Source of the DNA: Nannochloropsis oceanica
Lineage: Eukaryota; Sar; Eustigmatophyceae; Eustigmatales; Monodopsidaceae
Reading direction: 5' to 3'
Assembly (NCBI GenBank): GCA_004519485.1
Contig: CP038120.1
Coordinates: forward strand, 124,501 to 188,500
Length of the DNA: 64,000 nucleotides
Shown here: piece after piece, positions 45,495-54,944 of the stretch
Layout of the letters: each line of letters starts with the position of its first letter
Numbering within the stretch: the stretch's first letter is position 1
Program-made: the position numbers and the translations under genes
Notes under the pieces: generated by a model
What the model saw: only the letters and a program-made list of their open reading frames with translations
Told to the model about the DNA's origin: nothing
The model's database searches: none

Positions 45495-45821
45495 CTAGGG
45501 CGTGGGTTGATGGTAGGGTGGGCAGGCGATTATGGTGACTGACCTGTCGTCTTCCATCCGAACCATGAAAGTTTTGATGAAATTCCATTGGTCAGCCTGG
45601 GCCTTCGTTCTGACCTTGTGTGTGCTGGTGGTTGCGGGAACCCCCCCCCTGGCCTGCGTGAGAAATGTACCTGCGGCAGACTTGGCTCCCTTCCGACTAA
45701 ACGACGAGACCTTCCTCTTCTTCGCTTCTTTCCGCAATGCGTCCTCCATTGAGGTAGTGTTGGCTGGTATGACCCTGCACCCATTCTCTACACTCAAACA
45801 GTCGTCCCCCGGGTCAGCCAA
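45495..45821 (-). CDS. Second ORF of the Harbinger-like element
   Basis: A 108-codon frame starts MADPGDDCLSVENGCRVIPA and includes a Lys-rich nuclear-type patch (RKEAKKRKVSSFSRKGAKS) and ADQWNFIKTFMVRMEDD. Harbinger elements usually encode a second, DNA-binding (Myb/SANT-like) protein that brings the transposase to the ends; position and orientation fit, but no clear three-Trp Myb repeat is visible. It may be a fragment. Confidence 0.45.
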   Translation of the reverse strand: MADPGDDCLSVENGCRVIPANTTSMEDALRKEAKKRKVSSFSRKGAKSAAGTFLTQARGGVPATTSTHKVRTKAQADQWNFIKTFMVRMEDDRSVTIIACPPYHQPTP

Positions 45822-46134
45822 GGACTTTGGTCATTTTATTTTTATGGGTATGTCCACACCCACCCACATCACCACAAATCGGTTCATATGTGTTGCTCTC
45901 TTGTGATCTGTGGCGTACCAGGCATTTGAAGGAAGGTGAAGCGACAAAAATGGTCGTTTTTCCTATTAAGGGCAATGTTGCTATTTGACAGCTGGGAAGG
46001 AAGAGACCTTAAATACTAACGGTAGTATTTATGGCGCTGCCCTGCTCTTAAGTAGGCAGCCCTTAAATGGAAGCGCCGAATTCGCTATTTAAGGGCTAAA
46101 GATCCTTAAATAGCCTATTTAAGGGTTTTGGGGA

Positions 46135-46151
46135 GAGTTGAACACCCCCCC
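46135..46151 (-). repeat. Right terminal inverted repeat
   Basis: Read inward on the minus strand: GGGGGGGTGTTCAACTC. Subterminal boxes CCCTTAAATAG and TATTTAAGG recur between 45990 and 46130. Confidence 0.85.
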
Positions 46152-46575
46152 TCATCCGCCGTGATTTTTTTGAGCGATTGTACGCGTCAGAGCAGTTATG
46201 CGCATTGCCACGCACACACTCAAAACCACACACACACACCCCGACACACACTTTACATGCACAGGGGGAGGACAGCATTATCGGTAACGTACGACAACAC
46301 GTGTTAGACGAACGTGAATTCAGCAGCGCAATTTTCCCTGGCATTTATGCAACCTCTTCGTCTTCCTCAATGTGGCACATCTCGGTCCATACCCGTAGCT
46401 GTCTCCCTACACGCACGTCCCTGCTTCTCCCGGAAGACCGTGGCTCTTTTATCATCCTTACATCTGTGCCCCCGCTCCGTGCTTTCCCGTTTAAGGTCGA
46501 GAGCTCTGGCTTTCCCTCGATCCCATTTATTCCCCCCCACATCCTCCTATACTACAGGACGCGACTGCAGAATTC

Positions 46576-47124
46576 ATGAAGCGACGAACCCACCATTCGC
46601 TGCTGCTGGGTCAGTCTTTCTCACCCGCCTTCACATCTGCATTCCTTCCCTGTCTTGAAAGTCCGCGTCCCTTTTATCATCGCACCCGTAGTCCCAAGTT
46701 GTCTGCTCTGCCCCCTGGCTCATTTCTTCAGACCACTTCGACAAACACGTTTCTGGCCGAAATGACAGAAGACTATGGCTTTATCGCGCCGACGTTCGAG
46801 GCACGTTTGGATGTGGGTGCACTCTTCTCGTTAGTGGTCATGTCCGTGGTCGTGTCTTTGTTCTGGTTAAGAGTCGCGACTGCCATTACAGATCGTGAGA
46901 AGAGGGAAAAGGTGGAGAAGATTCAAAAGGAAGTCCGGCTCAAAAGGCTGACGGGGAGGATGAATGCCGAAGATGAAGAGGAACTGCGACTAGCAGAGGA
47001 GGAACGGGCCAAGCCAGCATTGGGCCTTGGAGTTGGATCTTTTCTGCGGAATTTCCGCTTGATCAACGAAGGCGGGAAGAGACAAGATGGCGAAGGTGGC
47101 AACGACGGCAGCAACGACAAATAA
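46576..47124 (+). CDS. Small single-pass membrane protein, possibly plastid
   Basis: A 182-codon frame. The N-terminal 60 residues are Ser/Thr/Arg-rich with few acids and contain FSPAFTSAFLPC, close to the ASAFxP plastid-cleavage motif of heterokont algae, though the hydrophobic part before it is weak. Residues about 80-100 (VGALFSLVVMSVVVSLFWLR) form one membrane helix, followed by a charged coiled-coil-like segment (DREKREKVEKIQKEVRLKRL and MNAEDEEELRLAEEERAK) and a Gly/Asp tail. I do not recognise the family. An acceptor-like CTACAG just upstream suggests a spliced 5' leader. It starts 425 bp from the transposon's right end. Confidence 0.55.
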   Translation: MKRRTHHSLLLGQSFSPAFTSAFLPCLESPRPFYHRTRSPKLSALPPGSFLQTTSTNTFLAEMTEDYGFIAPTFEARLDVGALFSLVVMSVVVSLFWLRVATAITDREKREKVEKIQKEVRLKRLTGRMNAEDEEELRLAEEERAKPALGLGVGSFLRNFRLINEGGKRQDGEGGNDGSNDK

Positions 47125-47292
47125 AAGTAAGGAGAGAATTAAAATTGGGTTTGATAGTCGTTTGTATCCGGATTGCCTATATTTTTTTCTCGGCAGGGTT
47201 ATTGCCCTGTAGGAAAAAAGAAATAACAGCCTGCCAGGAAGAATTAGCCCTACGAATGTTTTTGGCCGTAGCTTCATTCTTTCATAAACACT

Positions 47293-47432
47293 GCCCACAA
47301 CATTTTTCGGTTGGAGGAGAGACGTCTAATCTCTATGCACATGTCAAAGCTTCTTTCTTTGATAACCACAGCCCACAACATTTTTCGGTTGGGGGAGAGA
47401 CGTTTAATCTCTATGCATGTGTCAAAGCACAG
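47293..47432 (+). repeat. Tandem duplication, 78-bp period, 2 copies
   Basis: GCCCACAACATTTTTCGGTT followed by GG(A/G)GGAGAGACGT and TAATCTCTATGCA occurs at 47293 and again at 47371, about 60 bp conserved per copy. It lies in the 3' flank of the small membrane-protein gene. The period equals that of the 7-kb minisatellite but the sequence is unrelated. Confidence 0.85.
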
Positions 47433-47533
47433 ACATAATCAAAAGGCAAGTCGTAACAAGAAATGGCAAGATGATTTCCTCCTCCCTTCTCCACATAACG
47501 CCCATCTTCCCCTGCTCTCCTATCCTTCCCTTG

Positions 47534-47749
47534 TCACTGACCAAACTCCCTCAGTGACAGGACGGCATCTCTCATCAATTGCTTTGCTTGTTTTAATGAA
47601 ATTTGTGTGGGTGTGAAGTAGACGCCAGAGTCGTCGAAGAACCATATGATGCTGCTTTTCTGGCTATCAAAGCTTTCCACATGAGAGGATGTGCGGTATC
47701 CGTAAGCCATAAAAATGCCTCCTCTGTACATTGTGTTTCCCTCCCGCAC
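47534..47749 (-). CDS. Unassigned open frame, possible terminal exon
   Basis: The frame reads YRGGIFMAYGYRTSSHVESF, then DSQKSSIIWFFDDSGVYFTP and QAKQLMRDAVLSLREFGQ-stop, a balanced, protein-like composition. An acceptor-like TGTACAG directly precedes GGIFMAYGY. It could be the last exon of a minus-strand gene whose other exons lie between 47.9 and 48.7 kb. I cannot name a family. Confidence 0.35.
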   Translation of the reverse strand: MREGNTMYRGGIFMAYGYRTSSHVESFDSQKSSIIWFFDDSGVYFTPTQISLKQAKQLMRDAVLSLREFGQ

Positions 47750-47869
47750 TCTCCCGGTGCTCCGCCAGTTTATTTTCCCTTGGGCTACTCAGTCACCTGC
47801 ATCCGAGGCGGCATTCATGACGTGCCTGTCACATCGTGTCCTCGATATCCCAGTTCTGTCTTAGGTCAA

Positions 47870-48075
47870 ATAAAGATATAGATTGGGTGCGTGAGTTGTG
47901 GATAAAATCAGGGGGCTGACCGACGAGATGAAAGTTTGCCTGATAGGTGCTCCAATCGACAAGAAAAGCCAAGTAAACGACAGCAGCCAGCAGAAAGAGA
48001 CTTGGGCAGTCCGTAAAGCTCAGTTGACTCCCTGCAGCTGTCCAACTAGAAGCTGAAAACTGAAGACATTAGTCG
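47870..48075 (-). other. Open segment with membrane-like helix
   Basis: On the minus strand an open frame reads SFTDCPSLFLLAAVVYLAFL, VDWSTYQANFHLVGQPPDFI and SLFDLRQNWDIEDTM before a stop. The hydrophobic run looks like one membrane segment. Several AG acceptors precede it. It may be an exon of the same unresolved gene as its neighbours. Confidence 0.3.
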
Positions 48076-48085
48076 CGACAACAAA

Positions 48086-48337
48086 ATGGGGTGTGGCGTC
48101 GCTTCATATATAACAGCTGACCGCAACGGACAGTATAGTAAGTGGGTGGAGAGGAGGTTGGAAAGGATGGACCGCTACGGCGCTGTCTCTCACGCCGCAA
48201 TGTTTCTGACTGATTGCTCGTATCCGTACTCACCCATGTACCACCCCGATTTCCTCCGACAAAAAAGACGCACAACAGGCAAACTACTCCGGCATCGTAA
48301 TCACCTCTCACAAGGAGAAATATCCTGGGGCTCCTAG
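48086..48337 (+). CDS. Possible 83-aa N-myristoylated protein
   Basis: The frame starts MGCGVASYITADRNGQYSKW. Met-Gly-Cys at the N-terminus with a small residue at position 5-6 is the pattern for dual myristoylation and palmitoylation. It continues RRLERMDRYGAVSHAAMFLT and ends EISWGS. No family is recognised and it overlaps minus-strand open frames, so only one strand is likely real. Confidence 0.3.
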   Translation: MGCGVASYITADRNGQYSKWVERRLERMDRYGAVSHAAMFLTDCSYPYSPMYHPDFLRQKRRTTGKLLRHRNHLSQGEISWGS

Positions 48338-48353
48338 ACGGAAGGTATGCGTA

Positions 48354-48692
48354 CTAAGCGTGACTCGCTGCGCGAGGCAGTGCATCGTGGCCAGGAAATG
48401 GGCAAAATTGGTTTGGATGTTTTGTCTGGGCTGTCTGTTTGTGGATGTGGTGCATCGAGTTTATTTGTATTTCATCCCACTTGAAAGGTCCTTTCTGGTC
48501 TGGCCACCACAACACTGTGCCATTCGCTCCATACTCATGTATGCGTGCAAGGTTGGCATGCTTTTCTGTCACCCTGTGATGTGCACCCTTCTCTTCTTCG
48601 TCCCCTTTCTCTGCTGCAAATCGCTTTCTTCCACTCTTGCCCCCATTCAGAACCCAGACGACCCAATCAGTCCCCCTCGATTACCTCAATGT
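48354..48692 (-). CDS. Unassigned open frame, exon-like
   Basis: An open stretch of about 110 codons without its own Met reads DWVVWVLNGGKSGRKRFAAE, KGDEEEKGAHHRVTEKHANL and ARIHEYGANGTVLWWPDQKG, then PFKWDEIQINS. The composition (Trp, charged, few repeats) looks coding. The opposite strand is also open (114 codons, two hydrophobic segments). Family unknown. Confidence 0.35.
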
Positions 48693-48964
48693 GGGAGTGC
48701 CTGATAGTTTGACGTCGGATAGAGAAAGTGGGACGATAGCCTAGTGATGCGTAGAGACATCACCGCAATTACTTCTAGCACCGTCTCGAAATTTTTGGTT
48801 ATTATAGTATGTGATATTCATTTCGTTGTCCTGTCCCTCTTTCCAGCTCTTCAATTAGGCATCTTGCAAAAATGACCGTAGAAATGTGCTGACATACAAT
48901 TACGCTTGAACTTGACTCTATCACCCTTTTTCGGGGGCGTTTGCTACCTTTCAGGCAAAGGAGG

Positions 48965-50473
48965 ATGAACGAAACCAGTGGCAGCACCGCCGCCGATGTC
49001 CGCGTGCGTCTCCGCTTCATCACCCGCGACCCCACCATCCGTGTCAACGAGGTGCCCTTGGCCGTGCCGGTCGCTCTCAATCGCCGCGGGCTTTCCGAAG
49101 TTATAAACCACTTGCTTGGGATAGAGGGTGGGACCAAAGGATCAGCAGAGGAGGAGGAAAAAGATGGCAACACAACGAATGCAAGTGGATACGACTTTGT
49201 GATAGAGAACCAGCTGTTGCGCTGCTCCCTGGACAAGTTTTTGCGGGCCACGGGGCTGTCGACAGAGGTGACAATAAATGTGGAGTACTACCGAACGCTG
49301 CAGGCGCCGATTGAGGGCACTCGCAGCAAGCCCGAGGATGCCTGGGTGGGTAGTCTAGTGGCTTGCCAGGGAGGCAGGGAGGGAGGTGTAGTGGTGGCAG
49401 GAGGGTATGACGGGAAGTTGCGGTGTTACGCCGCGCAGGATTGCAGCCAGAGTGTGGGGGAGTGGTCCCAAGCTCACACTGGGCCGGTAAAGGCCGTAGC
49501 AGCTTTTCATTTAGATACAGACGATGGGGGAAAGGGCAGCGTGGTGGTGACAGCTGGAAAGGACAAGCTAGTCAAGACCTGGGGGCTGTCGGCAGCGGCG
49601 GCGGGAACCAGCAACCGCAAGAAGAAGAGTACGGAAATCGCAGCGGCCGCAGGGATAGTGATGTGGCCTGTGAGCGTTTTAATGGGCCACGAGAACAGCG
49701 TAGAGTGCGTGGCGGTGCGGGGAAAGCAGCAGCAGGTGCTCACGGGTGATTGGAGCGGGATGATGTGCTTCTGGAAGCTTGAGGGAGGGGGCGAAACGTT
49801 TTCTACCCCTGCCTTCTCTTCTTCTACAATCACTTCTCAAAAAAGGAAGAAACGCAGAATGTATGACGTTCAGGTCGGGGAGGAGGCGGCAGCAGTACAA
49901 GCAGTCGCCAGCACCCTGACGCCCGTGTCTGTTTTGAAGGCCCACAGCCAGTGCATGAGCGGCATTGAGTGGCACCAGGCCGATGTGTCCAGGGTCTTCA
50001 CCTCCTCCTGGGATCACTCCATCAAGTCCTGGGATCTGGAGCGACAAGACTGCGTGCAGACACTCAACAGCAGCAGGGTTGTTACGTCGCTTGCCGCTTC
50101 GGCCGGTAGTCTTGTGGCGGCGGGCCACCCCGACGGACGCTTGCGGGTGTGGGATCTCCGTTCTTCCTCAACAGACAACGGAGTGGAAGGGACATCGGCC
50201 ACGCCGGGAAAGCGCGTGCTGGCTGGTTGTGGTTCGTGGATATCGGGGGTTGCCTGGCATCCGCGTCGAGAGAATGTGCTTGCCGCGCTTACCCACGACG
50301 GGCTTTTGCGCGTGTGGGACTTGAGGGCGACCAAGCCGCTGCACACACTGACGGCGCACGAAGGGAAGGCTTTGGCTTCATGTTTTGGGTGGAGGACTGG
50401 CGGGGAGGAGGGGGCGGCATGGCCTTTGTTTACGGGAGGGGCAGACGGCGTAGTGCGGAGCTTCGAGATATAA
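48965..50473 (+). CDS. WDR12: Ribosome biogenesis protein WDR12/YTM1
   Basis: A 502-aa protein in one coding exon, started at the second in-frame Met (MNETSGST); the first Met (48941) lies before a TTTCAG acceptor, so the 5' leader is probably spliced. Residues 10-100 are the NLE domain (VRVRLRFITRDPTIRVNEVP; NQLLRCSLDKFLRATGL) that binds the MIDAS domain of the AAA ATPase midasin. Seven WD repeats follow, e.g. VVVAGGYDGKLRCY, VVVTAGKDKLVKTWGL, VLTGDWSGMMCFWKL, VFTSSWDHSIKSWDL, AGHPDGRLRVWDL, ALTHDGLLRVWDL and LFTGGADGVVRSFEI. With BOP1 and PES1 (PeBoW) it is needed for 27S pre-rRNA processing and 60S assembly in the nucleolus. A lysine-rich insert (NRKKKSTEIAAAAG) splits repeats 2 and 3. It is convergent with the WNK gene. 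Confidence 0.93.
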   Translation: MNETSGSTAADVRVRLRFITRDPTIRVNEVPLAVPVALNRRGLSEVINHLLGIEGGTKGSAEEEEKDGNTTNASGYDFVIENQLLRCSLDKFLRATGLSTEVTINVEYYRTLQAPIEGTRSKPEDAWVGSLVACQGGREGGVVVAGGYDGKLRCYAAQDCSQSVGEWSQAHTGPVKAVAAFHLDTDDGGKGSVVVTAGKDKLVKTWGLSAAAAGTSNRKKKSTEIAAAAGIVMWPVSVLMGHENSVECVAVRGKQQQVLTGDWSGMMCFWKLEGGGETFSTPAFSSSTITSQKRKKRRMYDVQVGEEAAAVQAVASTLTPVSVLKAHSQCMSGIEWHQADVSRVFTSSWDHSIKSWDLERQDCVQTLNSSRVVTSLAASAGSLVAAGHPDGRLRVWDLRSSSTDNGVEGTSATPGKRVLAGCGSWISGVAWHPRRENVLAALTHDGLLRVWDLRATKPLHTLTAHEGKALASCFGWRTGGEEGAAWPLFTGGADGVVRSFEI

Positions 50474-50987
50474 AAATATCGACGGAGGAAGTGTATGACC
50501 CAAGCAAAAGTAAAAAGTTTAGAGGGTCGTCTGCCAGAAAATCAATGCGCCATAATATGTCACTCATCTTGCTACTCAAGATCAAAGTCATGCAAGATTT
50601 TCTTTCTATGGTGTTCAATGTTTCACTTGTTGGCTGCAATATCAGGCCATTCCCGCAAGACGTAGACGTACAGGCGCACACGCTTATTCCTGCCGAGCAC
50701 ACACGCACCGTCATCAAGGGCTATGGTCTGACGGAGGGAATTGAAGAAAAGGAAGGGTGAAAGGAGTAATGACATTCCAGGGAGGAGGAGTTATCGGCAG
50801 GAGGGTGCTGATATTCTTTTCTACATACAAGGTGGGTCGGCCCTCCGCATATTGCTCGACTTCCGTTTTAAATACCCCTCCTATCACTTCCCGGCCATAC
50901 TCTCCCTCTCTCAAACTCTCTTCTTTCCCTCTACTGCACAGCTTTCCTCACTCCCCTTCCCCCGCCCTCTAAGCTGAATAGCCCCTG
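50474..50987. other. Convergent 3' flanks
   Basis: Between the stop codons of WDR12 (+) and the WNK kinase (-). No gene or repeat seen. Confidence 0.6.
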
Positions 50988-53567
50988 CTATCTGTCCGCT
51001 CCGGGACCGGGCGTGTGCTGGAAGGGCGACGACGGCCTTCTTATTCCCGTGGCCGCCGATGCCGACGCCGCTGTGCTGTCGATGGCGGGGATGCTGCTGG
51101 CAGAGCCTCTCTTCCCTCCTTTTCCCTCAGCAGCCAGCTTGGCAAGGCGCCTTCGTTCCCTGTGTTCGGTTTTGATGGCTCGCCACTCTTCTTCAAGCTC
51201 CTTCAAGCGCATGATCTGCTCCCTCTCCGCCGTCCGCACTTTCCGCTCGAAATCCGCCATGTCCCGCAGGTGCTTCTCCAGCTGCTTCTTGTGGCTTTCC
51301 TCCTTCTCCAACCGCGACTTCTTCAGATTCTCCACCCTGATCGAAAAAGCCTTGTGAGACCGCTGGAGCCCCTTCTCGTAGTCGGCCCGCAACCGGGTTA
51401 TCTCCCCATCACAGTCCTCCTCATCATCTTCCTTCACATACTCCCGCTCGCCCGCCGAGTCGTCGTCGTCAGAGCTCATGAGCAGGTACGAGTGCGGATA
51501 GGAGTGAGCAGGGCCAGGCCCGTAAACGTGGTGTGAGAGGGAGGAGGAGTGAAGGGAGGAAGGGAACTCCCCGTCATCCCCTAGAGAGGCCGCGGGACTT
51601 GCCCGACTGACGTCGTCGTCGGAGGGGTGGTGGTAGTGCTGCAAGTGCGGAGGCAATGAGGTCAACGGCTGCCCGCCCCCTCCCTCTCCACCACTCCAGC
51701 ACCCGTCGCTACTCAAGTCACTGCGATTCCGGTGGTGCTGCTGGAGGCCTCTATGCTGCTGCTGCTGCTGCATGTCGGCAGAGTGCGTGCGGATATGGGG
51801 CGGCTGCCCGGTCTGGTGGTGAAGCTGATGGCGGGGATGGAGGTGATGGGGGTCCAGGGAGAAGTCGGGTTGGAGCCCACCCGCTCGCAACGCAGCCAGA
51901 TGGGCCATGTTGTTGGTGGACAGGGACCGAGGCAACACTGACCGTCCTACCCCTGCTCCCTGCTGCTCCTGCTGCTCTTGGTATTGCTGCTGCAGCCCTA
52001 CCACTCCTCCATCCCTCCCTTCTCCTTCGCCTTTATTCGGCGGCCCCTCCATGGACGTAGACCGTTGCAGATCCCCCTTATGTGGAGGAATCTGGGGCTG
52101 CAGCTGTGGCCGCTTGTTCTCGTCCCACGCCCGCCGCGACTCGTCAGCCAAGCGACGGATGGTGCTAGCTACGGGGCCGAGATCAGAGGGAGGGAGGGAG
52201 AGCTCTTGGACCATCTCGTGCGCGACCTGGGTGGCGTCGTCGTCGGTGAGGTGGAAGTCGAATTCGATGTCCCTCAGCTTGCCCTTTATCTTGGCACGAA
52301 TCACCAGACACAACACGTCCCGTGCAGAGCCACCCGTGCCGGCGTCGGCCCCGACGCGGACTTGCACCGTGGGGACGGCCGTGGGGGTCGAGGGTGCAGA
52401 GGACTGCTGCTGCTGGTGTAGCTGCTGCTGCGAACCGCTGATCTTGATGTGATGTATGTGTTGGTAGGGGCGACGGGAGGGATGGCTGGTGCTTTCCGCG
52501 GAGGAAGAGATGGGCGCGCCGCTCTTAAACCCTGCTGTTCCTGCGCCCCCGCCACTTGCGCCGCCTCGACGGGAGAGGATGCTGCTGCCAAGACGAAAGC
52601 CACCTCGGGCTGAGGAGGAAGAGGACGAGGGAGGACCGGATGTCTCATTGTCGTCGCTAACGTGCAGCAAGGCCCAGCTTTCGTGGTCTTGATTATGGTG
52701 TAGGGAGTGATTATGGTGTAAGGAGTGACTGCCACGGGGCCCAGCCCCGGTGGCTTGACTCATGGGAGAAGCAGCATGGCGCGGGGGGCGGTCGGCGCCG
52801 TGGCCGTGGTGAGGGAAGGACGAGGCACGCGTCAGGGGCTTCCCATCCTTATTTCGCAGATGCTGTTGGTGGTGATGGTCGGAGTGATGATGGTGCTGCT
52901 GCTGTCCCCCGTGCTGTGCATGCTGGTGCTGCGCCGCCTCAAGCAGAGCACTGGGTGGGGCGGGGAGGGCGACAGACCCTTCCAGGAGCACCGAGCTGCC
53001 AAAGTGGCCCTCGAGGACGGGCGAGGAGGTATTGTATTTCTCTAGAGTTTCTTCAGAGCCACTGTGGGAGAGGGCGGGGGTGGGGGGGATGTCGTAATAG
53101 TGGTGGAGGGAGGAGCCGTCTGAGGTCGCCGAGGTGGCAAGAGAGTGAGGAGAGAGGGTGCGTTCAGGAAGGTGAGGAGAGGGACCAAGTCTCCCACCTC
53201 CACCTCCTCCTCCTCTTCTCCCTCCCCCTCCTCCTCCTCCTCCTCCTCCTTCTCCTCCTCCTTCTCCTCCGTCGGCGTGGTGCCCGTTAAGGTTGTGATG
53301 GTGATGTTGATGTTGGAGGAACTGGTCATGGCGAAGCTCAGCAGGGTCACCATCACTGCCGCAAGAGCCGCCAGAATCAGAAGAGGAGGATGAAGGTGCT
53401 GCCTCCATGCCTGGCTTGGCCGATGTTCCCATCTTGTGCTGCTGCTGCTGCTGCTGCTGCTGCTTCTGCTTTTGCTGCTGCTGCTCCTGCTGGCCGACGA
53501 CACCGTTGCGCTGCCCACCAGGGTTGCTGCCCACCACCCCCATGTCCAGCTGACCCTCCTCCTCCTC

Positions 53568-53604
<37 letters not shown>

Positions 53605-54834
53605 TGTGGCTGCTGTTGTTGTAGTTGTAGTTGTAAAAGGGTGTTTACGCGCATCATATCCCCCTGGTACGGAGGGGCGAGCGAGGAGCAAGAAGCTACA
53701 GAGTCCACCAGCACCTCCTCGTCGTCCTCCTCCTGCTGCTTCAGAAACGAGCTCTCCAGCAGCCCCTCCACCGTCGGTCTCTGGGCCGGGTCCGAGGCCA
53801 AACAGCCACGAATGAAGTCTCGCGCCCGGAGATTCCGCACACGAAACAAGACCTGAGGCGGGACCTGCCCGATGACCTTCTTATAGATCTGCGCGGCATT
53901 CGCACACTCCGAGTAGGGCGTCTCTTTGGTCACCATCTCCAGCACACACATCCCGAATGCATAAACATCTACCTTCTCGTCATACTTCTCGTCGTACAGC
54001 TCCGGTGCCATAAACTCGGGCGTGCCCAGTACCGACAAGGGGGCCGTGCGGCCGGTGATGTAGGTGGAGAGGCCGAGGTCCCCGATCCGCAGGTCGCCCG
54101 AGGAGCCGTTGATGAAGATGTTGTCGCACTTGAGGTCCCGGTGGATGATGGGGGGCACGTGGGAGTGGAGGTAGAGCAGGCCGCGGAGGATTTGACGGCA
54201 CCAGCGCTTTATGATCTTCCAGCGGATGACTTGCACTTTCCTAATGAAGTCCTTCAGGGAGCCCGACGAGAGAATCTCCGTGATGAAAACCACCTCTTCC
54301 CTCTCCCGATTCACCCACGAGCCGAAGAAGGAGATGATGTTGCCGTGATCCAGCTGCTCCAACAGTCTCACCTCGTGCATGATCCGGATCTTCTCCTGCT
54401 TCGGCAGTCCCGCCAGGCTGATGGTGTTCCAGGCCACCAGCAGGCCCTCTTTGGTGTCGTATGCCCGGTAAACCATCTTGTACGCCCCCTTCCCCAGCAC
54501 CTCGTTGAATTTCACGTACCGCTTCTGCGGCGAGTACTCAATGATCTGCTTCCGTAGCTCCTCGCCGGGGTCCCGGCCCTCTGCCGACGCCGATAAAGAC
54601 CCTTCGCCAGCCATGGTAATGCCCAGTGTGCCTGTGGAAGACATGTGGCTTATCCCTCCTCCCCCTCCGCCACCGCCGCCGGGTGTGAAAGGGGTGAGCG
54701 ATGAATCCGTGGGAGGGGTCGTGGAGAGATGGGAGGCAGTGCTATTGTTGCTGCTCATGGCGGTGCTGGCCACGCCGCTCATCCCTCCTCCGGTGCCGGA
54801 GGGCACTTGGGCTGACGGGGGAGCTGAGGGGGTT

Positions 54835-54867
<33 letters not shown>

Positions 54868-54944
54868 CCTTGCATCGGTGAGGAGGAGGGTGGTGAGGAC
54901 GACAGCTGCGTTGTGGCAGCGCTTTTGCTGTTGCTCATCGACAT
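50988..54944 (-). CDS. WNK-type kinase with OSR1_C domain
   Basis: A single intronless 1318-codon frame. Residues 145-400 form the kinase domain. The usual ATP-binding Lys of VAIK is Asn173 (LLVAWNTISL) and a Lys sits in the Gly loop instead (GKGAYKMVY, Lys156), the defining WNK rearrangement. Catalytic loop IIHRDLKCDNIFI (Asp270) and GDLGLS (Asp289) are intact, so it should be active; WNKs govern ion homeostasis and osmosensing in animals and flowering, clock and stress signalling in plants. Residues about 860-935 (VLCLVIRAKIKGKLRDIEFD; FHLTDDDATQVAHEMVQEL) match the OSR1_C/PF2-like domain found in WNKs. The tail has an SDDDDSAGEREYVKEDDEED acid patch and a coiled coil (LEKEESHKKQLEKHLRDMAD). 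Between domains lie long Gln, His, Gly and Ser tracts from CAG/CAC/GGA repeats. Confidence 0.93.
53439..53620. repeat. CTG/CAG triplet tracts in the WNK gene
   Basis: Two CTG-rich runs (about 53439-53490 and 53570-53610) encode Gln runs on the minus strand; a shorter one lies at about 54842. They are interrupted by TTG and TTC, so less homogeneous than the run at 8.2 kb. Confidence 0.85.

Larger units (their letters stand above)
43937..46151. mobile_element. PIF/Harbinger-like DNA transposon, defective
   Basis: A 2215-bp element is bounded by 17-bp terminal inverted repeats, GGGGGTGTGTTCAACTC on the left and GGGGGGGTGTTCAACTC on the right when read inward (one mismatch). Both ends are followed inward by clustered CTTAAATAG/CTATTTAAG boxes, probable transposase-binding sites. 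It carries a 5' transposase part on the plus strand and a small basic ORF on the minus strand, the two-gene layout of Harbinger elements. The transposase 3' half is missing and an inverted copy of its middle part is present instead, so the element cannot make full transposase. No target-site duplication is obvious: flanking triplets are ATA and TCA. The family call rests on protein pattern and TIRs. Confidence 0.8.

Noticed and set aside
43934-46154. 3-bp target-site duplication of the Harbinger-like element
   Set aside because: Flanking triplets are ATA on the left and TCA on the right, not a duplication; reported as absent.
47293-47432. Common origin of the 78-bp repeats at 7 kb and 47 kb
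   Set aside because: They share only the period; the sequences are unrelated.
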